Source of the DNA: Metridium senile
Lineage: Eukaryota; Cnidaria; Anthozoa; Actiniaria; Metridiidae
Assembly: GCA_949775045.1 (NCBI GenBank)
Contig: OX459100.1
Span: 17,502,241-17,566,240 of the forward strand
Direction of reading: 5' to 3'
DNA length: 64,000 bases
Part shown: positions 22,571 through 34,011 of the stretch, in pieces
Numbering within the stretch: the stretch's first letter is position 1
Layout: every line of letters begins with the position of its first letter
Made by a program: the position numbers and the translations under genes
The notes under the pieces: generated by a model
The model's database searches: none
Seen by the model: the letters and a program-made list of their open reading frames with translations, nothing else
Told to the model about the DNA's origin: nothing

Positions 22571-22695
22571 TAGGTAATATAATGAAATTTGTAACACCAT
22601 AAAAAATGTTAACTTTAGTAATGTTTCAAGCTCTAGCCCTTTGTCAGAGTAAGAGTCAATATACTAGTTCACTTGCTAGTTTCCATTGGTATTAG
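22571..22695. mobile_element. fragment of the GGTAATA/CTAGTTTCCAT repeat family (copy 3)
   Basis: GGTAATATAATGAAATTTG, the degenerate motif TTTCAAGCTCTAGCCC with TTTGTCAGAG, and CACTTGCTAGTTTCCATT are shared with the copies at 39838-40075 and 41968-42120. In this copy the hammerhead-like core on the minus strand is damaged (CTGACAA in place of CTGANGA). Confidence 0.55.
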
Positions 22696-23002
22696 AACAA
22701 ACCGTGCAGCCCAAGGGGAAATAGTTCATAGGTTTTTGACCAATAAGAGTGCACATAATAATTGTGCTATATTATGTCATGAAATACAAACTATTACATA
22801 GAAGCAATTTTATTTTATTTCATGGATAAAGTGTTTTCTTCTTTACATTGTCAGTAAAGATATGTATTGACTGTTTGCACTGACATCATTGAGACCTAAA
22901 TAAAATAAACACAATCTGAAGTCTTTAAGATGATGTCAAAGCAAACCAAATAATATGTGCTCTGATGGCTACCCTGGATAACAGAGAAACTGCACCAGAC
23001 TA

Positions 23003-23134
23003 CAGGGGCCGGTTGTACAAAGTTATCACCAGATAAAAGTTATCCACTGCATAAGTTTTTTATAGATTTTATCTGCTGGATAAGGATTTATCCAGTGGAT
23101 AGCGCTTTTCACCATTCGTACAACCAGCCCCTGA
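23003..23134. mobile_element. inverted-repeat element with CAGGGGCCGG end
   Basis: The ends are CAGGGGCCGGTTGTACAAAG and GTACAACCAGCCCCTG. The body repeats TTATCCA/TGGATAA words in both orientations. It is non-coding. Confidence 0.65.
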
Positions 23135-23449
23135 TACCTAGGGTATTTAGTAACACTACACAGAATATCAGCCTTGTTTTTATTCATTGTATAAATATCA
23201 ATTATAATAAAAAAAATAAGTGATGTGTTTCAGTTGGATAAATATATTGCATAGCTTTTTTGTACATGTTCAGGGAATAATTCTCTGTACAATTCCGAAT
23301 AGCATGGATTTGTTCTCACAGCATTATTAATTAACAAGACAACTATACACATCATTATTTGAATTCATTATTATATTAAAAACATTTTTAATCTTGATTA
23401 CTCTTGTAAAGTTGCATTGGATAAGATATTGATTAATCTGAGAATACCC

Positions 23450-23565
23450 ATCCTCGGGAACCTAGCGGTTATATTCTGTCCCTTGTTTCTGGCTCCCTGA
23501 CAAAAAACCTTTTTTTCAGGGAGTGAGCAACAAGTCACAATATAACCCCTGGGTTCCTGAGGATG
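23450..23565. mobile_element. foldback element, small
   Basis: It starts CATCCTCGGGAACC and ends GGGTTCCTGAGGATG, with short complementary arms. It lies 26 bp from a second foldback with the same termini (23592-23887). Confidence 0.6.
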
Positions 23566-23591
23566 GAGAATACCAAGTTCTCATACTGTAG

Positions 23592-23887
23592 CCATCCTCG
23601 GGAACCCAGGGGTATTCTTCTGTCGCTCGTTTCTCGCTTCCACAACATATACCCCTGGGAACGTAGTCTTTTGGAGCTTGTTCCGGAAGTCAAAATTCAG
23701 CTCTTTCCTGATTGGTCGACCTTATTAGGTCGACCAATGAAAATCAAGATAACCATTCAAAGAAAGTCGTTAAATAAGTTTGAATTTTGACTTCCAGAAC
23801 AAGCTCCAACAGACTACGTTCCCAGGGGTATATGTTGTGGAAGCGAGAAACGAGCGACAGAAGAATACCCCTGGGTTCCCGAGGATG
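23592..23887. mobile_element. foldback element with ~110-bp arms
   Basis: The arms begin CATCCTCGGGAACCCAGGGG and extend through GCGACAG, CGAGAAACGAGCG and GGAGCTTGTTC on the right, complementary to the left. The loop centre is GGTCGACC-rich. The arms are nearly identical, suggesting recent origin. Confidence 0.8.
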
Positions 23888-24820
23888 ATACTGTAGCAAG
23901 CTTTTGTATAAATGTAAGTATGAATGTATAAATAAAAAAGATATATCATTTTCTTATTATGTATACATGTAATCTAACCATTCAACTTCTAAGGTTGCTA
24001 AAAGAAGTATTATAGAAGTATTATATTATTCAGAAAATTCATTTAAAATCAGCTTTTGTATAAATGTATATACATGTACGCATATTAAATGTATAAATAA
24101 CAAAGTTGATATATCATTTTCTTATTAAGTTTGCATAAATTATCTAGCCATTCAACCTTGGGTTGCTAAAAGAAGTATTGTAGAAGTATTATATTATTCA
24201 GAAAAATTATTCAAAGATATCCTTATTCTTTTGTGTTTTGTTTCTTTTAATGGTCTGTGAAGCAGCAAGAAATTCACCTCTGGCCAAATGAGCTTATTAG
24301 TGTATAGGAGGGTTGGCAAAATCACCTGTTGTCTTTTCCAAATATTACCCAACTCCCTCTTCCTGGTTTGCAAAAAAATGATAACTGCCCCTATATATAA
24401 AAAGGCATACAATTTGTAAACAGCCACCCCCCCCCCCCCCCCTGCCCTATATTGCCTATATATATATATAGCTCCAAAAATAATGTGATCAATATTGCTG
24501 ACCCCTCCCCTCAATATTCCCCCCCCCCCCCCCCCCCCAATAAATGAACGCCCCCTAACACTCAATTAAATTATATTGGAAACTAATCTCAACAAGTTGT
24601 CAAATAACATCCAATCAAAGCTCTTCAAAGACTAATACAAATCAGAAGGCTCAGCAAATTCAAAACACTAGGCTCATTGGACAGAGGGTTTCTCTTGAGG
24701 TTAACAACCACAGACTTCCAAATGATAAATACAAATGCTGATGGTAGATCAAGAAATTAACCCTCTGGTTTCCAGCCCAGGGGGTATATGTATTTATGTC
24801 TATTCCAACTTAATTCCCAT

Positions 24821-27126
24821 TTATATTGTACTTAAATGGATTCTATTACTAGAGTTATCATGCATTTCTTCATCTGGAACCTCTTTCAGGAAGATTTCCC
24901 CATTCATTTCCTTTACCTTTTCATGTTTCAACTCATAGTTATGCCAAACAACTACTATAACAGCATCTAGTACCAACACTCCCAGATGAATTATGACTAT
25001 CGGCAATGCCATCATACCTTGTTCAAGACCACTGAATGGCAAAAGTGCCATAATTGTCACAGCAACTGTAAGAGATTTTTGACTTGCTAGGATCACTAAA
25101 CACTTTAATGCTGGTATATCAATGCGGCAGAGCAAAGAGACTACAAGGTTCATGATCATGAAGGCAAAATGTAGCATCAGACCCCAGCCTAGTACTGCAA
25201 AGATACTTGCAGCTGATATTTTACTTAAGGCTCCTTGTTGACTTGATAAACTAACTTTCATCCATGGAATAAGTACTAGAAGTGTTATGCTGAGTATCTT
25301 GAGTGTAACGTTGAATTTCTTTACAAATGGCTTTACTTTTGGGATGTATCTCATGCCTTTACCAACCTTTAAGTAACAGTAAATGATAATTATCAATAGA
25401 ATTGAATTAATTTATTTGATGGATTTGAAAAATGTTCTATGGTTTAAGCAGTGCTCTACTATTTGTTATTTATTCTATTTTCCAATTCATTGATACTTGT
25501 TGACAAAAGTCAAATGAGATGTAGTGTGTTGTAGTTTGGTTTGGTTTGATGTGGTTTGGAATGGTATGTACATGTTTGGTATATATATGGCATGGTATGG
25601 TATTGTATGTACATGTAGTGAGGTGTAATATATTGTATGGTGTGTACATGTAGTGAGGTGTAATGCAGTGTGGTTTGGTTTGGTATGGTAGGGTATAGTA
25701 TGGTATTGTATTGTATTGCATGGTGTGTACATGTAGTGAGGTGTAATGTAGTGTGGTTTGGTATGGTATTTTGTGGTGTGTACATGTAGTGAGGTGTAAT
25801 GCAGTGTGGTTTGGTTTGGTATGGTATGGTATTGTGTGGTTTGTACATGTAATGAGTTGTGATGTAGATAAAGCTGGTCCTTCTCTGTGAACTGGAAACC
25901 TATTCTATTCTTTGTTAGCTTAATTGCTCATTGTATAATTTTGAAATTATGTTGACTGTGTCCAGTACATAGAGAAGGAACAGAGAAAGAGAGTGATATT
26001 GTGTAGTATAGTTTGGTGTACCAATTGATTGTACATTGTAATATAGCAATAGCCACAATATATTGATTTAGTCTACTCTATAAAAAACTTACCATTAACG
26101 GCACTAGGACAGTTAGTATAAGTTTAACCAACAGGTTAACAATATCAATTTTTACACCCCCAAATGACATGAGCCATTTCATCATCAATGGTACTGTAAA
26201 CACTGCCAAAAGATTACAGATAACTGTTGTCATTAAAGCTAGCGCTGCATTCCCACCAGCGTTGTCCACCTGGTAAAGAAATACGACAAATTATTATTAA
26301 TTCAAAATATCTCTTCTTCATATCATGCTCAGCCTCATTCAATAATGCATATTTAATCGTTTACTTCCATATAGATTTACAAAAACATTTTGCTTCTCAG
26401 ATAGGGTTCAAAGGAGCATTTATATAAACTCTAAACACTGTATCTATGTAACGTAACTCGATCTTTAGAAAATAAGCAAATGGTGCATGGCCACCTAGGG
26501 GAGAATTTACTTACTTTTTCTTGCATTATTAAAAAATAAATAACTTCAGTTACACGTATACATGTACATGTATATGAACTTACCAAAACTACCCCCGCTG
26601 AAATTGTGCAAGGAACAATAAAGTACATCTGTATACCAATTTTAAAAGATTCAGGTCCTAGGCTTGACATCTCTGTTGTTTCTTCGTGTGTATTATTGAG
26701 CCCGCCTTGCGTAACATTTACATTATTCGATAGAACTTCACCACCTCCAAAAGGTAACAATCCGGTCAGTTTCACTCCGATAACAGGAGTTATAAACATT
26801 ATGATGACAATTTCAAGTAAAAGTGCTCTATAAGCACGGACAGCTTCCTTGATTTCGCCAGTTTTTAACTTGATTCCACTATGTAAAAAAAGACCAACTA
26901 TGCAAGCATAATGAGTAGGATATTTCGCCAAGAAGGCACCCGGCGCCGGCACCAGGATACCGAAAAATACTAGAAAAATAAGACTTAAAGGAAGATAATT
27001 CTTGATCACGAAGTTTAGAATCCTCTTAACTAAAGGTATCTTTGGTGTTCGTACTTGTGGCTCCTCGTCGTCGTCTTCTAATGGAACATTATTGAACGTT
27101 TGGAAATCTTGATCGTGATCTGCCAT
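24821..27126 (-). CDS. SLC10A7-like (SBF-like) membrane transporter, paralogue 1
   Basis: Three exons (minus) at 26584-27126, 26093-26269 and 24821-25366 join in frame to 421 aa. An acidic cytosolic N-terminus (MADHDQDFQTFNN, DDDEE) precedes about ten hydrophobic segments. Motifs shared with SLC10A7 and bacterial SBF-like proteins are FLHSGIKLKTGEI, DNAGGNAALAL, LTVLVPLM and LASQKSLTVAV. A glycosylation-rich loop (NNVNVT, NNT) lies in exon 1. SLC10A7 proteins are linked to Golgi glycosylation and calcium handling; the substrate here is unknown. Start at 27126 was chosen because the paralogue at 34012 has an exon 1 of the same length (543 bp); the frame is open further upstream. Intron 2 holds a minisatellite. 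Confidence 0.85.
25510..25860. repeat. minisatellite in intron 2 of the SLC10A7-like gene
   Basis: Imperfect repeats of 65-115 bp contain GTGTACATGTAGTGAGGTGTAA and runs of TGGTTTGGTA. The minus-strand frames stay open because the repeat lacks stops, giving spurious Tyr/His/Thr-rich ORFs. Confidence 0.8.
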
Positions 27127-27505
27127 GTTGGAAATTGGAACTGAAAAGGTCTGCGCATGTGCAGTGATTTTTCTTAATTTATGAGAAATTGAAAAGCAAA
27201 TTTTTAATTTCAGTTTATTACACTCGTTTTTCATAGTTTTGACTTTTTTTACGAGTCTAAAATAATCGTACGAAATCGCCGGCTGATGAAGACCTTTATT
27301 TACTGGCCTCTGACATTTACCACAGGAAGCCCGCTCCACTTGCAAAGGTGGCCAGCTTTCACGTGAAATTTTTGGTGAAACAAAAACACAAGCTTGCATA
27401 AAGGTTAGCTTGGTGAATTTAGACATTTTTTTCAGTATATTATAGTCTGGAAATTCATGTAAATTCATGAAATACATGTATATATTTATATATCATATAT
27501 AAGTT

Positions 27506-27801
27506 ACACCCATTTCAAAGTTCGTTGTCGGAGCCGAAGCTACAGTCCACACTCTAAAGCCTGCAAAGGATGCCGGTTACATGGACATAATTTGTGATTC
27601 ATTACACTGGTTTTTTAAAGAAATATTTATATTCATATCTATCACAACAACAACTTGTTATGATCATATAACACAAACACGTACAACCAAAATATGCTAT
27701 GAATAAATCGATAAAAAGAGAAGAAATACCGACATCCTTTGCAGGCTTCAGAGTGTGGACTGTGGCTTTGTTTGCGACAACGATTTTTGAAATAGGTGTA
27801 T
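27506..27801. mobile_element. MITE family C, copy 2
   Basis: An intact copy of the element at 8371-8846 without the nested insertion. The arms contain CCACACTCTAAAGCCTGCAA and CTTCAGAGTGTGGACTGTGG, and the ends are CACCCATTTCAAAG and TTTTTGAAATAGGTG. Confidence 0.85.
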
Positions 27802-28253
27802 ATATATATACCTCCCGCACAGCTGTTTTGAGCCACTTCCAGTTCCTGTTATTATAATATATCCCACTAGTGTTGCTAGTGGGGGAATTACTGGAACAAG
27901 AAGTGCCTGACATTCAGGGATGTATATCTGCCTATAATAAATGAAGTAAATTATTATTATAATATTACTTGTACCCTGAGTTTTCCCCTTTCCCCACTCC
28001 CATTTTTTGGTTAAATTACTTGAATGTGCATGTATTTTTTTCAAAAAATTATTTATACTGTATTTGAATTGAAAATCCTAGTTGTGTATACTCTTCAAAT
28101 GTAGCTTGTTATTTTTATTTTTGAGATAATCACCTGTGTATTTACAGCTTAAACAATTATTCTCACAAGTTTAGATGAATATAAATGAATAATGACCTCT
28201 GAAAATGGTCTCTGTGATTATCAATCTATATTCACATATTTGACATCAGTAAA

Positions 28254-28485
28254 TTCACAGCGTGACGTGCGGTACTGTGGCCAACTAAGAAACTTTTGAG
28301 AAAGTTAGTCAATCAGCCTGAGAGAATTTTTTTTTTGATTGACAGGATCGTCTGTTCATAAACAGATTATCGAATGTAGGGAACCTATTTCATACAAAGT
28401 GACGAAGATGAGCGAGGTTTTTATGTGGTTAAGAACTTTCTCAAAAGTTTCTTGGGTGGCCACGGTACCGCGCATCACACTGTAA
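28254..28485. mobile_element. MITE with TTACAG-type ends (subfamily 4)
   Basis: The right end on the minus strand reads TTACAGTGTGATGCGCGGTA and the left end TTCACAGCGTGACGTGCGGT. The arms also share GGCCA, AAGAAACTTTTGAGAAAGTT. It is non-coding. Confidence 0.75.
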
Positions 28486-28924
28486 TTGATATAAAACTAA
28501 TCTATCAAGTTAAAAAGACTGTCACAAGTACTGAACACCCAGTCAGACTCTATCAGTTAACAGAGGTATAAGTTCCCTAAATTGGTGTGGCAATGTTTCA
28601 AACCGCCTCTGAAGGCTTCCCCATTTTGTTGGAGTAATTTACAGGTACAGGCAATCTCATCCAGAGCCTGCGTTACTCGGCGCAGGAAAGAAGAACGCAG
28701 GCTCTGTGTTCGACTTCAAGATTGAGGTAGAGGTAGCATAAAAAAATTTTAACATGGTATGTTATGAATAACTACATAATAATTAGATGTTATTTTCCAT
28801 ATAATTAATTTGGCGATTGTACTATTACATGCCTATTCCCACTTCTCAATTTATAAAACTGTTGAAAATAATGTGATGTTGTGGAAACTTCAAGTTTTCC
28901 AATTGTTGGTATTTTGGATTTAAT

Positions 28925-30184
28925 TTAGTTTAAAAAACCTTTAAATGTAGCTAACCCTTCAGGAGTAGCAATACCAAACACAGTCAAAGGATGTGTGATT
29001 CTCCATTTCTGATCCTTGTATATAAAAGTGTTATCATCATTATCCAATAGCTTTTGACATTCCCCTTTTGCCTTAGTATTAACATTTGTGGATGAAGAAC
29101 TAAACTTTGATTGCAACAATGAAGCAACATGCTTTGCTATCCCAAGGCAAGCTGATAGTCCAGTTGACCTGATCCCTCCCACTGTGACCCAGTCTTGCTC
29201 TTGGATCAATTCTATTTGATAGTCTTTGTACTGAGTAGCGGGTCGTAACCCAGCATACGTGCCAATGACATCATGCTCTTTAAGTGATGGTAACATAAAG
29301 TGTGCTCTTGTTATCAGTCTGTCGATTACAGTGTTGTCTATTTCTGCACAACGACGATCTTCTTGATCTTCAGCTGTTGGGCCAACGACAATGTTTCCAT
29401 AGACAGAGGGAAAGAGCAGAATTCCTTTTGTTCTTTCAGTTGGCACAGGAAAAATTATAGAGTTAAGTAATATTTTTGCCGTCTGATTGAAAACTGCAAA
29501 TTGACCTTTGCGAGGCTTTATGGTAAATGGTGACGGACGGACAATATCCTCCACCTTGTCACCAAACAAACCACCACAGTTGATTACAAGTTTTGCATGT
29601 AATGGTCCCTTGTTAGTCAACAGGCACCAGCCCCTCTGATCTCTAGTACCACCCTCGACTTTGCACCCTGTCAAAATAGTCCCCTCCTGAGAAAGTCCCA
29701 AACAGGCAAGGGATGCTGGGAAGGTCCAGGGATCCACAATAGTTTCCTTGGGAACATACACAGCTCCTAGTGCACTTGGGTTCAAATAAGGCTCCATCTT
29801 CATGAGTTGATCGCGAGTTATCTGCGTGACATCTTTGAGACCAGCCGCTCGAGAATGCTCCACAATGCTTGGGAGTTTTTCCAAATCTTCTTTCGTCCAC
29901 GCGACTACAAGAGCTCCACAAGTTCTAAAAGGCACTTTATTCTTCAAAAAGAAACCCTCAGTTAAAATGCTAGATGCTTTAATGCAATCTAGTTCGATAG
30001 AATTTAAAGGGGCATCGAATCCGGTGTGAAAGGTCCCACTGTTGCCACAACTTGCTCCGGACAAAATGTCGTCTTCTTGTTCACATAAAGCACATCTAAT
30101 TCCTTGGGAAGTTAGTTCTTGAAATACAGCACATCCTACGACGCCTCCTCCTACTATTGCTACATCGAATTCTTGTCCATTCAT
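28925..30184 (-). CDS. FAD-dependent oxidoreductase (DAO fold, GlpA/L2HGDH-like)
   Basis: A single exon of 419 codons. The N-terminus FDVAIVGGGVVGCAV is a Rossmann FAD-binding GxGxxG, followed by the acidic ribose-binding position (LCEQEDD). GASCGNSGTFHTGF corresponds to the HNSG.IH.G block of L2HGDH and anaerobic glycerol-3-phosphate dehydrogenases. The C-terminal VGGIRSTGLSACLGIA is the second flavin-contacting block. It is probably a 2-hydroxyacid or glycerol-3-phosphate type dehydrogenase; the substrate cannot be told from sequence. No mitochondrial targeting signal is obvious (MNGQEF start). All neighbours except the histones have introns, so absence of introns suggests retroposition or acquisition from bacteria. 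Confidence 0.85.
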   Translation of the reverse strand: MNGQEFDVAIVGGGVVGCAVFQELTSQGIRCALCEQEDDILSGASCGNSGTFHTGFDAPLNSIELDCIKASSILTEGFFLKNKVPFRTCGALVVAWTKEDLEKLPSIVEHSRAAGLKDVTQITRDQLMKMEPYLNPSALGAVYVPKETIVDPWTFPASLACLGLSQEGTILTGCKVEGGTRDQRGWCLLTNKGPLHAKLVINCGGLFGDKVEDIVRPSPFTIKPRKGQFAVFNQTAKILLNSIIFPVPTERTKGILLFPSVYGNIVVGPTAEDQEDRRCAEIDNTVIDRLITRAHFMLPSLKEHDVIGTYAGLRPATQYKDYQIELIQEQDWVTVGGIRSTGLSACLGIAKHVASLLQSKFSSSSTNVNTKAKGECQKLLDNDDNTFIYKDQKWRITHPLTVFGIATPEGLATFKGFLN

Positions 30185-33100
30185 TGCAATTGAAGAATTT
30201 CTATGTGTTTCACGAGCTGCTCCTTGAGATGAGAGCCTTCGAGTTCATGACGTAGCCACAATCCAACACAGGAAGCCCATACACTCTCATTCAAAAATTA
30301 CGGGACGAGAAAGCAAATCGTCTGAAATTTTTGATAAAGCTGCTAAATAACTTCCCATCCCCCCTGTAAAATCAAAAAATAATAAATAATAAAAACTGAA
30401 AAAATGTAATCAATAATGACTGTGATATTGATTTTATAAGTTATCTAATCCCTTCAATTTTACGCCCGGTTTATAAAATGAAAAAATATAATTGATAAAA
30501 AACAGAAGCAAAGCAAAAGAGAAAAAGAAGAGAAGAAAGGAACTTGAGAAAGGAAACAAAAAATCAAAAAACGGGGCGATTACTTCCAAACATATAAAGC
30601 TGGAGCATCGAATCGGCCTACGTATAGCCTGAAGATTTCGAGCGGTGATCTTGATAGTAAAACGATTGGTATCAATATAAAGTTCACAAAAGAAAGTAGG
30701 CAAAGCAAATTGATAGTTGTAACACTGTAATTGTATTCGCAAATGAGCAATATTTACTGAATCCGTCATGAGTCATAAAGCTGAGAGGAGTCTGGGTATA
30801 GAATGGTTGATGATCCGCGCCACACGCCCCCTTAAACATTCAAAGTAAAGAAAAAATCATAAGTCCTATTTCTTTAATTACCATACTAATTGTAAAATGA
30901 TTGCTTTATACTAGCGCAGATACTGTATATTTTCCTTAAATTGACAGCAAACAGGTTGTACTTTGGCGTCTAAATGACTAATATGAAAGAAACCCCCATC
31001 GATTTTTAATGGAATTTGATGTCAACATCACAATTTTCTCACCATGCTTCATGGTCAATCGATCGTCAATCCCACATGCAATATACCGCTCAGTTCGGTG
31101 TTACCCATTCTGGCTAGACGTTGAAAATGATCATCTTGTTTGCTTTGATGGCCGGATGGTGGCTGGATTGCCCCAAAAGCTTCTTACTATTCTTCAATGC
31201 CCCCCAAAAACTTTATAAAGTTAAGAAATTCAAAAAATGTTAGATAAATAAAATTAGAAAATACATATTATATTGAAATATATATCATCCGATTCGCTGT
31301 ATCTAAAACAAAAACAAAACTGCAAATTTTAAATCAGAAAACACACACTAAATCAGTGTTAAACCAGAAAGCAGTAGTTATATCATCATCATCATATCAT
31401 CATAGTCATCATAATCATCATAGATACTGATCCTATTAAATCATTGTATCATTAAAATAAACTAAAAATATCCAAGTCACAAAAACGTCCAACCAATCAA
31501 TCACCTACAGTCAACTTCAGAAGTTTAATCAGCTGACGTGAGTTGCTAAGTGACGGTTTGTTCTCGTGAGGTATGTAACCATGATATAATATAGCACAGT
31601 AAGTTTTTGATTGGAACCGCTTACACCGTGGAAAAGATCACGAAACAACTTCTGCTTTTGGGGGAAATCACTTAAAAAGGTAAGAAAATGAGTGTTATTG
31701 TATCAGTTGAAGAATGAACGATTATGAATTGTGCTCGTCTGGGTGTGCTTCGAGGGCTTAAGATGAATTAATACTTTTTTAAAGCCAATTTAATTTTGCG
31801 TTTATGTGAAAGTTCACTATAGTTTTTCGTAGGACTGAATACTGCGATTTCTTATCTCAAAGTTTATGTCTTTTTAGTAAACAGTTAGAACTTAATTTAG
31901 TTGATATTACTGATTTTGTGTTAATAACATTTTACAGCCTTTTTTACTTTATGGAACTGAGTTGATAAATAAATACTAAGTGTGAGAATACTTGGCCATC
32001 GTTAACACCATGAAAATTTGATTTTTAATAAAAAGATAACTTAATTTTGTAAGTATAAAGAATGCTACTCGAAGAAAGTCAATAAGTGAATAAAATAGTG
32101 CTGTACTTTTTTCCATTAATGGGAAAGTTCGTAATGGTTTGTGTGCCGGGAAGTATATATAATCATTTTGAACATCAAAGATTTGTTCCTCAAACGTGCA
32201 ATGAAAATTTGATTTTTATAACTTAATTTTTTAAGTATAAAGAATGTTACTCAAAGAAAGTCAATAAGTGAATGAAATAGTGCTGTACTTTTCCCCATTA
32301 ATGCATGGGAAAGTTCGTAATGGTTTGTGTGCATGCCGGGAAGTAAACAACCATTTTGAACATTGAAGATTTGTTCCTCAAACGTGCAAAAAGGAACTTG
32401 TTTACTGAAATTTCTTCTTGAGGAAATATGCGTCTTTGAGACCAGCCGCTCGAGAATGCTCCACAATGCTTTCATCAACAGACCTAACAGCATGCAGATT
32501 TTTGCGTTAATTGTGAAAGTTCGTAATGGTTTGTGTGCCAGAAAATAACTGCTATCAATTTTGAACATCGAAGGTTTGTTCATCAAACATGCAAAAAGGA
32601 ACTTGTTTAAATTAGTAAAATGTCGTCTTGAATAAATAGGTGTTTTCGACCACCACTGAACAGCATGCAGGCTTTCGTCTGTATAAGTTTAACTAGGGGA
32701 TCAGGTGTTGCACGAAAAACTGATTGTTTGCTACGTTTTCAGTGGTAATTTCTGAATTGCTAGTACAGTATTCAGACCTAGGTTCCCATGATAGGTTAGT
32801 GAGTGAATGTGCGATAAAAAGAAATCATTTGTATGGCATGGTTCGTAACTTAAAGGAATTGTACAATAAAAATGAGTTTTACTAGTACTGAGTGCAGCTA
32901 TTTAATTTTTTATTTATTTTTTATTTATAACTATTTTGGAAGTTGTTTACAAAGTCCATGGGGAAACGACAATATGACGCGAAGTCATTTTAATACAAGA
33001 ATCGTTCTCTAATTATTCAGGGAGAAGTTACCGAAGACGATGCTAACATGACTGACACGTTGCGTGCCTACTTCTTAGATACTCAATCAATTATAAATCA

Positions 33101-34011
33101 ACATATGTTTAGAGCTAACGCACATGCAAACCAATAGTAATTATAATAGAAAATGACCAAATTTTACGACCAGTTTAAATACAAGTACTATTGTATTACT
33201 AGACTATGAAACATGCAAGCATGTTTGAAAACGAGGCTACATAAAAATTGCAAGGGGACGCCATATTAAATTCGGACAATTTGTTTAATCAGATGCTTAA
33301 AGATCTTTGTTTGTGTTCGCAAGCTGATAATGTAAGACAATTGTACTGAAAAAAAGGGAAAAACCTCATAACTGTACAATTTACAAACTGATGAACAAAT
33401 AAAACGTTTATGTCATCGGATTTTTAAAAAGTTATTAAGATTAAGTCTGAAAATCGGTCCGATATATATAAAGAAATGATATGATGAAAAGTGCTTAATT
33501 TACAACATATTTTATATCGTAAAGTGAGTTCCATAATCTTTTTTCTCAGAATGCGGCTAGAAAAATTCAACTTTTTCTTATGAAAACACTTATGCCGTTT
33601 TCCAATGTTCCTATATAATTAGTTCCTTTATCGACGCGGATAATTACTGCAATAACAACTGAATAGCATAGTCAAGGATATATCCGTTCCAGCGTAAGAG
33701 TTTTCAGGAACTATTTTATACAACTTCGTAATAATATACCAGTATAAATGCAAACTTTTCTTTATTAAATTTGCGTCGATTTCACAAAACTCATCAGTCT
33801 ACTTACATACATAACAACCATGTGTACATTAAAACGATCCTGATTGGCTAATTTAAAGTCAATATTTGAGTCCCCTACGTTTTCTTATTTGCATTTTGAT
33901 GATCTTAACTAGCTAATAGACTGAATCAAAGTAATTTTGACAAACTTTTGCCTCTTTGATCATATTTAGATCAGGAACTACATGAGTGATGGTGGCTGAA
34001 GATAACAGAAC
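30185..34011. other. intergenic between oxidoreductase and second SLC10A7-like gene
   Basis: AT-rich, with no gene recognised. A short ATC microsatellite is at 31382-31430. A triplicated repeat at about 32050-32660 contains the oxidoreductase patch. A donor-like AAAAGGTAAGAAAATG at 31676-31691 may mark a non-coding first exon of the downstream transporter, but nothing proves it. Confidence 0.45.
32050..32660. repeat. imperfect triplicated repeat with patched coding fragment
   Basis: GGGAAAGTTCGTAATGGTTT and GTTCCTCAAACGTGCAA recur about every 200 bp (units near 32120, 32300 and 32515). The middle unit carries 39 bp (32433-32471) identical to 29832-29870, inside the oxidoreductase coding region. 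Confidence 0.75.

Larger units (their letters stand above)
21434..24820. other. H4-SLC10 intergenic region, transposon-rich
   Basis: It holds a TTACAG-type MITE (21734-21933), a degenerate retroelement-like fragment (22571-22695), an inverted-repeat element (23003-23134), two foldback elements (23450-23565 and 23592-23887), a ~140-bp AT-rich direct repeat (about 23900-24200), and long C runs at 24424-24441 and 24520-24538. No gene is recognised. Confidence 0.6.
27127..28924. other. intergenic, contains two mobile elements
   Basis: MITE family C copy 2 (27506-27801), a TTACAG-type element (28254-28485) and a small palindrome around AGAGCCTGCG at 28660-28705. No coding sequence is recognised. 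CCACAGGAAGCCC (27319-27331) lies upstream of the transporter start. Confidence 0.5.

Noticed and set aside
25470..25848. Three Tyr/His/Thr-rich minus-strand ORFs
   Set aside because: They are frames of the minisatellite in intron 2 of the SLC10A7-like gene.
28925..30184. Assignment as L2HGDH itself
   Set aside because: The FAD-binding and GNSG blocks are similar, but the middle and C-terminal blocks look closer to GlpA-type enzymes, and there is no targeting sequence. I kept a general name.
30434..30769. 111-codon minus-strand ORF with a hydrophobic, Phe-rich end
   Set aside because: The hydrophobic part is poly-pyrimidine DNA (AAAGAGAAAAAGAAG on the plus strand). No family is recognised and no splice partners are seen.
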